Source of the DNA: Lumbricus terrestris
Lineage: Eukaryota; Annelida; Clitellata; Crassiclitellata; Lumbricidae
Assembly: GCA_949752735.1 (NCBI GenBank)
Contig: OX457036.1
Coordinates: forward strand, 93,724,868 to 93,788,867
Direction of reading: 5' to 3'
Length of the DNA stretch: 64,000 bases
The position numbers and the translations under genes are program-made. The notes beneath the pieces were generated by a model that worked only from the letters and a program-made list of their open reading frames with translations, made no database searches and was not told the origin of the DNA. How positions within the stretch are numbered: the stretch's first letter is position 1; the number at the start of each line of letters is the position of its first letter. Below, piece after piece: positions 57,997 through 64,000 of this stretch.

Positions 57997-58035
57997 CTCT
58001 CCAGAAGAAAATAGTCGGCTGACTGAATGCCTGCT
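57997..58035 (-). other. Candidate 5' non-coding exon of gene C
   Basis: The minus strand TTCTTCTGGAGAG|GTAAGG is a strong donor. TCAGTC (an initiator-type start) lies about 30 bases upstream and TTTATATC about 37 bases before that. It would splice to CAG just before the exon 1 ATG. Confidence 0.35.
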
Positions 58036-58383
58036 CCGGAGTATCGCGCAGCCTGATATAAAGTTTCAGCCGTTACGCAATGCTGGACACAAGGCACGAC
58101 CGACCGGCCAAAGTACAGCGAACTATAATACTTGGCACGTACGTAGTAGACCAAATGCAACATCTAAAGTCTAAACCGTTCGTGACAACAACAGCGACCC
58201 CAATTTAACATTTTTATTTTTCGAAAAACGAAAATTTGGCAAGCGAATTAGTGAGTGGGCGGATGAATGGATGGATGGATGAATGAGTTAGTGAATGAAT
58301 GAACGAAAGAGTAAACAAATGAACGAATGAACAGGCGTGTGCGTTATAGGAACATTTGTATAGCGCCGTACAATAATCTCATG

Positions 58384-58720
58384 CAGGGGCGGATCCAGAG
58401 GGGCCAATCCGGCCATGCCCCCCCCCATAAAATAATTGCATGGGACGTGGCCCCCATTTGGTTTCAACAGGCCATTAAATAAATGTAGCGGGAGAGAAAA
58501 ACAGGATATCAGGCCCCCCATCAAGAAACCGTATGGGACGTGGCTCCCCCCTGTTCGATTTAACGGTTGAAATGGTATTTTCCCCGAAAAATTGGTCGAT
58601 GACTAAAAAAAAAGTCAGCAACTTTTTGGGCGGCGAAAATCACACACAATTTTTCCCCTGTTCCACCAACAAGACCGAAAATTTTGCCCCCCCCCTCGAA
58701 ACGTTCTAGATCCGCCACTG
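58384..58720. mobile_element. hAT-like MITE, same family as 31208-31545
   Basis: Inverted copy: CAGGGGCGGATCCAGAG to GTTCTAGATCCGCCACTG, with target duplication ATCTCATG/ACCTCATG (7 of 8). Confidence 0.88.
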
Positions 58721-58821
58721 ACCTCATGAAGGCGCTTAAGTTAGCTTAGCTACCCGATAGATGTTAACAAAAGCGACTCCACTTTGAGAATGCTTCGTGC
58801 ATAGATAGGCCTACATGCAGT

Positions 58822-59182
58822 CAAGGCCGTAGCCAGGATTTTATTTGGGGGGGGGGGGGTGATTCTCGTCCGAAAAAACTGATGACTTTTTAGTCATTCA
58901 ATCCGAGTTTCATGAAAATACACCGAATTAACCGCGTGCACCCTGGTTTACCTGCGTATATCCTGGTTTTCTGGAGGTGAGTAGCCTATACGGTACCGTT
59001 TTCTCCCAGAGGTGAGTATACGCTGTAGCCTATACCATTGATAACAGCCCTGCTTTCTTTCCATTTTCGCTTGATTTCTTGTTTCATTAATTATGTGCTA
59101 GTGAATGCATTATATTGTTTTTTTACATTTTCCGTTTGGGAGGGGGTTCAAACACCCAACCCAATCCCCAGCTACGGCCTTG
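58822..59182. mobile_element. hAT-like MITE, same family as 51866-52231
   Basis: CAAGGCCGTAGCCAGG to CCAGCTACGGCCTTG, 12-G run near the left. Target duplication CATGCAGT/CACGCAGT (7 of 8). Confidence 0.87.
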
Positions 59183-61446
59183 CACGCAGTGCAGTGCAGT
59201 ACGAACGCATGACCGAAAGAACACACGATCGAGTCGCTTGCATGACCTGCGGTTCAAATGTAAAGTTGGGGGAAAGTAATTTGTGGATTAGATGCAACTA
59301 TTGACACCTCAGTCGATTACTGAAAGATAATATTATTACGGCGTACTGTGTGAGATAACGAGCAAGGAACAAATTACTCGCACTATAGTAATTGTAATGT
59401 AATTAGGACAATTTCTAAAGGCCTAGCCGCCTACCATCGTCCGAATCAAGGGTTCTTCTAGGATGCTTTATACGCATACATTGTCAAATGTAGGCCTATA
59501 TTATAGCCTACGCGTAGTCTAAATGCAAAGAACTTGAAAGCAGTTTCAACTGTTTTTAAAGATGGAATGAGTTTTGATTTCCTGGATAGATTTTGGAAGA
59601 CTGTTCCAGGCGAGTGGGTCAGCGACCGAAAGCCACGATCACTCCTAAAAGTCGCCGGTCCCCAGGGCATTTGCCCCTCTCCCTCTCGATGACCCTGTTG
59701 CCACGCCAGTTATGGACCGTGAAAACCCGACATCGCTCGTATTGCCTCAAGTGCACCTTATCATGTCACGCCTCATTGTACTTAGCTTGCCATGCTTCGG
59801 GCTACCACCGTATGTACACAGGAACGTAACATGGCTTTGCGCCAACTGCGATGAGCGTCCTCTACGCGGTGAATAGGCATAGACCTCTATGCATCTAAGG
59901 GCCAAGTTATAACGGCGCAAAAGAAAAAAAACATTTGCATGCACAGTTCGATGAATAACTGTTGGCTTCAGTCGTTTTGTTGCTGACAGAATGTTTAATT
60001 ATCGTCATAAAAATAACATTATTTTTACAGAATTGTGAATAGGACGGCGTCTTGTTTTCTGTAGCAATGTCGTAACCGAAACGACAACAACAGTTACAAC
60101 ACGTCCACAACACGCTCCTCTTATGGTCCTTCTATCAGGTCCGTCTGTTGCCTAACGCAGTGTTAGAATTGTAGGAAAAGACTTGGGGCGGACCTTGATC
60201 CGTGTGGAGTTGAATATTTTGATTATTCGGTAAATCACCGAAAGGGTCGGTGCGTTGTCAGATTTCTTGGTGGTTTAATTGTACCGGCTAGCAAAACAGA
60301 AAAACCTTTTCATTGCAACTCTTGAGAAATAACCCTAGGTCCTATGGTGCGCAATGAAGACAATGAGGCGTCACGAGTAAGGGGTTTGAAACTCCCACTC
60401 TCCCCATTCTCACCCTATCGTCCAACCACTTCGCTAAACTACCCTTTGCCCTAACACTAATCCGCCCTTCAGTAACCCCCATCACTAAAATCTGCAAGTT
60501 GCTCAACATCCATAATAATTGTTCCCAGGGTTTAAAGTGTGGCTGGACGGTCATGGATGGCGTCCATGCACTTATTTTAAAATCTGAACACCGTTCTGCC
60601 ACTTATTGGCCATCACAGACTGGAAAGGTAAGAGGCGTCCAGGCACCTCTTTTGGAAAGGTATATGGCGTCCAGGTACTTATTTTCTCACACTTTAGGCA
60701 CTTATTTTTCCGCCTCTTTGGAACAACATCCCGTCAAAATTTATTACACCAAATAATATGACCAATCCTCAAAACGTCGCCTCTTGAAATCTCTCCACAG
60801 GTCCTTCATTAAAAACTGAAAACAGAGCTCTCTGTCATAAATCCTGTCATGATACCTGATTCCTCTCCCTCACCGTTTCAACCCTAAGCACCATCCACCT
60901 TTTCCGTCTCACTCTCTGCCTTCCTCACCTTTTGCATCCTGATCTGTGATCAATTTTGACCCCACCCCCGCTTATTTTATTTGCGAAAGTCTCAAAGCTG
61001 GTTCCCACGATTTAGCTTTGCTGGCGCTGTAGAAGTCATCTCGAAATCACAAGACGAGTATAATGCCGTTATTTCACGCACCATGGTCCATGCAGTCGAG
61101 CATTCAGTGCTTTTTGCTTTGTCAGATTCAGTGGCTCGAAGGCATTTTGCTTAGTCGCTGGGACAGTGCCAGAGAATTCGGCTGCGTTTTAGTCGACCTT
61201 CCGTTTTCATAGCAGATCTTTCTCTGTTCCAGAAATGATTGACGATCAAATGACCGTTTTATTGAGAAGTGGAAATTTTCAAACACAGTGTTAAAAGATT
61301 CGAACTCGTATCTCCACTGATAATTAAGCTGCGTACAACGCTCGTTCGTTGAAAAACCGTCTTGTAATAATTATTGTAGCATAGCCCACTGTCAGTCCAG
61401 CCATAAAAGTTATTCTTGGCAGCAAAATGCAGTAACGTATTAAGAG

Positions 61447-61722
61447 CAGTGGCGGGCGACGCTAGGGGGGGGGGCTATAAAAGGCTAAGCCCCCTAAAAA
61501 AGGGCATCCGGTTTTTTTACATGCAAAACTAAAATATTTCTACTATTTTCGACCAGACGACTAAAAAAGGTCAGAAATTTTGGGGGATGAGAATGGAAAA
61601 TTTTCATGAGATTTCGGCCGGATGGCTAAAAAAAACGTCGTCAGAAATTTTGGCGGATGAAAATGGAAAATTTCCTTCAGGCTTCAGCCCCCCCTAAAAC
61701 TGAAATCCTGGCGCCGCCACTG
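61447..61722. mobile_element. MITE of the GGCGCTAG family
   Basis: CAGTGGCGGGCGACGCTAGG to CCTGGCGCCGCCACTG, 10-G run, and perfect 8-bp target duplication ATTAAGAG (61439-61446, 61723-61730). Confidence 0.92.
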
Positions 61723-61977
61723 ATTAAGAGAGGTATTCGGGATCTAGGAGCAGTTTGAGAATTATTGCCGAGGAACTGAAGTGGTCAGACTACTGAGCTC
61801 TTCCGAATTTTTTTAGAACTGCACAACCCATTCTTTCCCTTCCCATCCTTCATGGTAAATTACTTTCAATCGGATGGCAGTGATCTTTTTACTAGCTTAG
61901 CAGCACAGAAGTGCTCCTACAACTGCGCAAATCCGATTAGAATTTCACATTTTGTGCTGGACTGCTACAAGCCGCCC

Positions 61978-62346
61978 GCATATACCCGAATCCCAAGCCG
62001 TATAGCATCATACAATTATTTAAGACATGTTTTAGTCATTTTTTCATCGCTCATCCAACTTCTAATTCTACTATATCACAGTTCCGTTTTTTATCCAACT
62101 TTTACTTCAACTAAAAATATTTTGATCGTTCATCCAGCCTCTAGTTGTACGGTTACAATTTAGCATAAAACAATGATTTCGTTGCTCATCCAACTTCTAC
62201 TTCTGTTAATTAATATGCTCATCCAGCTTCTAATGATACTGCAATACGTCAGCAGTAATATCATGTTTTCATCGTTCATCCAACTTCCAGTTTACGGAAA
62301 TAAAATATCTCTGAAGTGCTATAAGGCTTGGGATTCGGGTATATGC
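61978..62346. mobile_element. Foldback MITE with 9-bp target duplication
   Basis: Inverted ends GCATATACCCGAATCCC extending for about 30 bases, flanked by perfect AAGCCGCCC (61969-61977, 62347-62355). Nine-base duplications point to a Mutator-like element. The interior repeats TCATCCAACTTCTA about seven times. Confidence 0.85.
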
Positions 62347-62704
62347 AAGCCGCCCAGGGCAAGTAAGACGCCCACCCCCTTTAAAACGGATCAAAAGATA
62401 CATAGCCTATACGTATTTTAGTTGTCTTATTGCATGTAGCGACATCTTGTGAACTTTCCATAACAGTCATGTTTCAATATTCGAGATTTTGACGCGATAA
62501 ATTAATTTTCTAAATTTTCACCACTTTTGAGTAAGTACACATTAAATTTTATGAATCTGCCTAATTTTCTCTTTGGCCATAGGCAGTACCAATTCGCGCA
62601 TTTCAACGTTGATTCTGTGCTCACTTGCAGTTGTTTTTATGGTTTTACCTAACTAGTAAACATTGACCTCGTTAAATAAAATGGCGTCAGTAGAGATGGA
62701 CTCG

Positions 62705-62830
62705 AAAATTACAAGAAGGCCATGGGCGTCTTGAATATACAGGTAGCATAGGGATTACAAGAAGCCCAGGGGCGTCTTGAATGTATAGGAAGCCTAGAGA
62801 TTACAAGACGCCCATGAGCGTCTTTGATAC
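62705..62830. repeat. Tandem repeat with GACGCCC palindromes
   Basis: About 57-base units with AAGACGCCCATGAGCGTCTT-type palindromes, followed by a GATTACAAG block. Further palindromes lie at 63229-63275 and 63433-63445. Confidence 0.7.
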
Positions 62831-64000
62831 TACGAACAAATAGCCAAGAATCGATGCCTACCATGACACCATCTTCTACCCATAAAAATACGGAGTCCAT
62901 ATAGAAATTTATCAGTGTTTATTGAATCTATTTCACCCTTGCCCAAAACTTAAGAGAAGTGGAAAGAATTCAGGAAGGGTAAAGGTTGACATTCAATGAA
63001 TTCGTGTGTGGCTTTTGTCACCAATCTGTGATTAACGTGAAAATGACAATAATGACTGACGGTACAACATGAGATTGGTTTTTGGTTTTTGCCTATTGTG
63101 TTTTGAATTGATTGGTAGGCCTATCTTTAGGACCTTTTAGTTATCGTTCAGTTTGTTTTCTCTCATGCAGTTTATTGCTTTAGTCTAAAAATGCATGATT
63201 GTTTTAGTCAATTTCCATTGGTCCAAGATGCCCATCCTATGGGCGTCTTGTAGTATAGGGTTCCTAAGACGCCCAGTTTGGAGGGGTCTACTTTTTTAAA
63301 TTTACATAATTGATCTTATTGAATTAAGTTCTATGGTTGCTGTTGTTGCTTAACCAATGATCACTCTTTACATTAGGGTCAAACATGTACTTCTCTTAGA
63401 ACCCACAGGGAAGAAAATCACAATTTTCCTTAGCATGGGCGTCTTCGAGCACTCTCCCCTATACCTACAGGGTTGAACCGTTGAACCATCCCAATCCCTC
63501 GGAAATTCTCATCCCGTCTATATCTATAAGCAATGCTTTTCATCCGGAATATGACCCAAAATGTATCGTTCGCAAATTCTTAGAAGCAGCTAGTTTTCTA
63601 CCTGCAGGCCTCGCGAACTTTCTGAGCCATGACCGATGATTGATAGTCTCAACATGGCAATCATAACGGTAAAACCCAAATTCCTAAAACGCTTCTATGA
63701 AGCTACGAGCGCAGGACATAAAGTTATTCTCCAATTGGTACCAGACGCAGTCTGCCACGTCGTGTGGTTTTAGACCTACATATCGGAAGACTCGAGACAT
63801 CTCGGCCAGAAAAGTTCGTGATTCACGGCGAAAGATGAAGCCTTGAACCTATAGCAGGCAGCATAGGGCAATGGGCGAGGGTGAATTGCCTCTGGCATAG
63901 GTGAAAGATAGGGCTGAAGAAAAACTAAAGGAGTGAATGTTGGATGCAAATGGAAAAGTCAATCAGATCCATCCAGGCCCGCCGATGGGGTGCAACTGCC

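Larger units (their letters stand above)
58036..64000. other. Region upstream of the gene array
   Basis: No gene found on either strand. Holds MITEs at 58384, 58822, 61447 and 61978, a GAAT repeat (58258-58330), LINE-like scraps at 59500-59720 and 60780-61055, and GACGCCC palindromes (62700-63445). 59720-60770 and 63450-64000 show nothing I recognise. Confidence 0.5.

Noticed and set aside
58005..58100. A fourth paralog ending FFWRG at 58 kb
   Set aside because: FFWRG resembles the end of exon 8, but there is no helix upstream and a stop in frame; a non-coding first exon of gene C explains the donor better.

Overview
This is animal nuclear DNA: AT-rich, with spliced GT-AG genes, large introns and very heavy transposon load. 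A deuterostome marine invertebrate (echinoderm, hemichordate or similar) fits best. The pointers are a Ty3/gypsy element whose pol ends RT-RNaseH directly before the LTR (the gene order of Gmr1-like elements, described from deuterostomes), multi-CUB-domain receptors, and a very frequent TAGGCCTA palindrome. The species cannot be fixed from the sequence.

The core of the window is a head-to-tail array of three paralogous genes on the minus strand, called here A (7.3-19.7 kb), B (23.5-37.2 kb) and C (45.8-56.3 kb). No single ORF reveals them; they were built exon by exon from conserved splice sites. Each encodes a single-pass membrane protein: signal peptide (exon 1), CUB1 (exons 2-3), one large exon with seven tandem four-cysteine modules joined by Thr/Ser/Pro linkers (exon 4), CUB2 and CUB3 (exons 5-7), a Gly-rich transmembrane helix plus basic juxtamembrane segment (exon 8), and a cytoplasmic tail (exons 9-10). 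All intron phases agree between paralogs and the summed exons are divisible by three (B 766 aa, C 741 aa, A at least 709 aa with its last exon not found). The CUB domains are a known extracellular fold. I do not recognise the four-cysteine module array, and a database search is needed to say whether it is new. A role as a cell-surface recognition or adhesion receptor is inference.

Layout: 1-2290 is the 3' end of a plus-strand Ty3/gypsy element, inserted into the gag gene of an opposite-strand LTR element (2291-3681, probable LTR at about 4025-4932). 4.9-7.3 kb is non-coding. Gene A follows, then 19.7-23.5 kb of intergenic repeats, gene B, and 37.2-45.8 kb of intergenic DNA holding a 5'-truncated non-LTR retrotransposon, a foldback element and two large MITEs. 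Gene C comes next with a candidate upstream non-coding exon near 58.0 kb, and 58-64 kb has only transposons and unassigned sequence.

Introns and spacers are packed with tRNA-derived SINEs (two families), LINE 3' ends, trinucleotide microsatellites and at least a dozen short hAT-like MITEs. Most MITEs can be delimited to the base by 8-bp target duplications, and several otherwise different ones share subterminal G/C runs and an internal hairpin motif.
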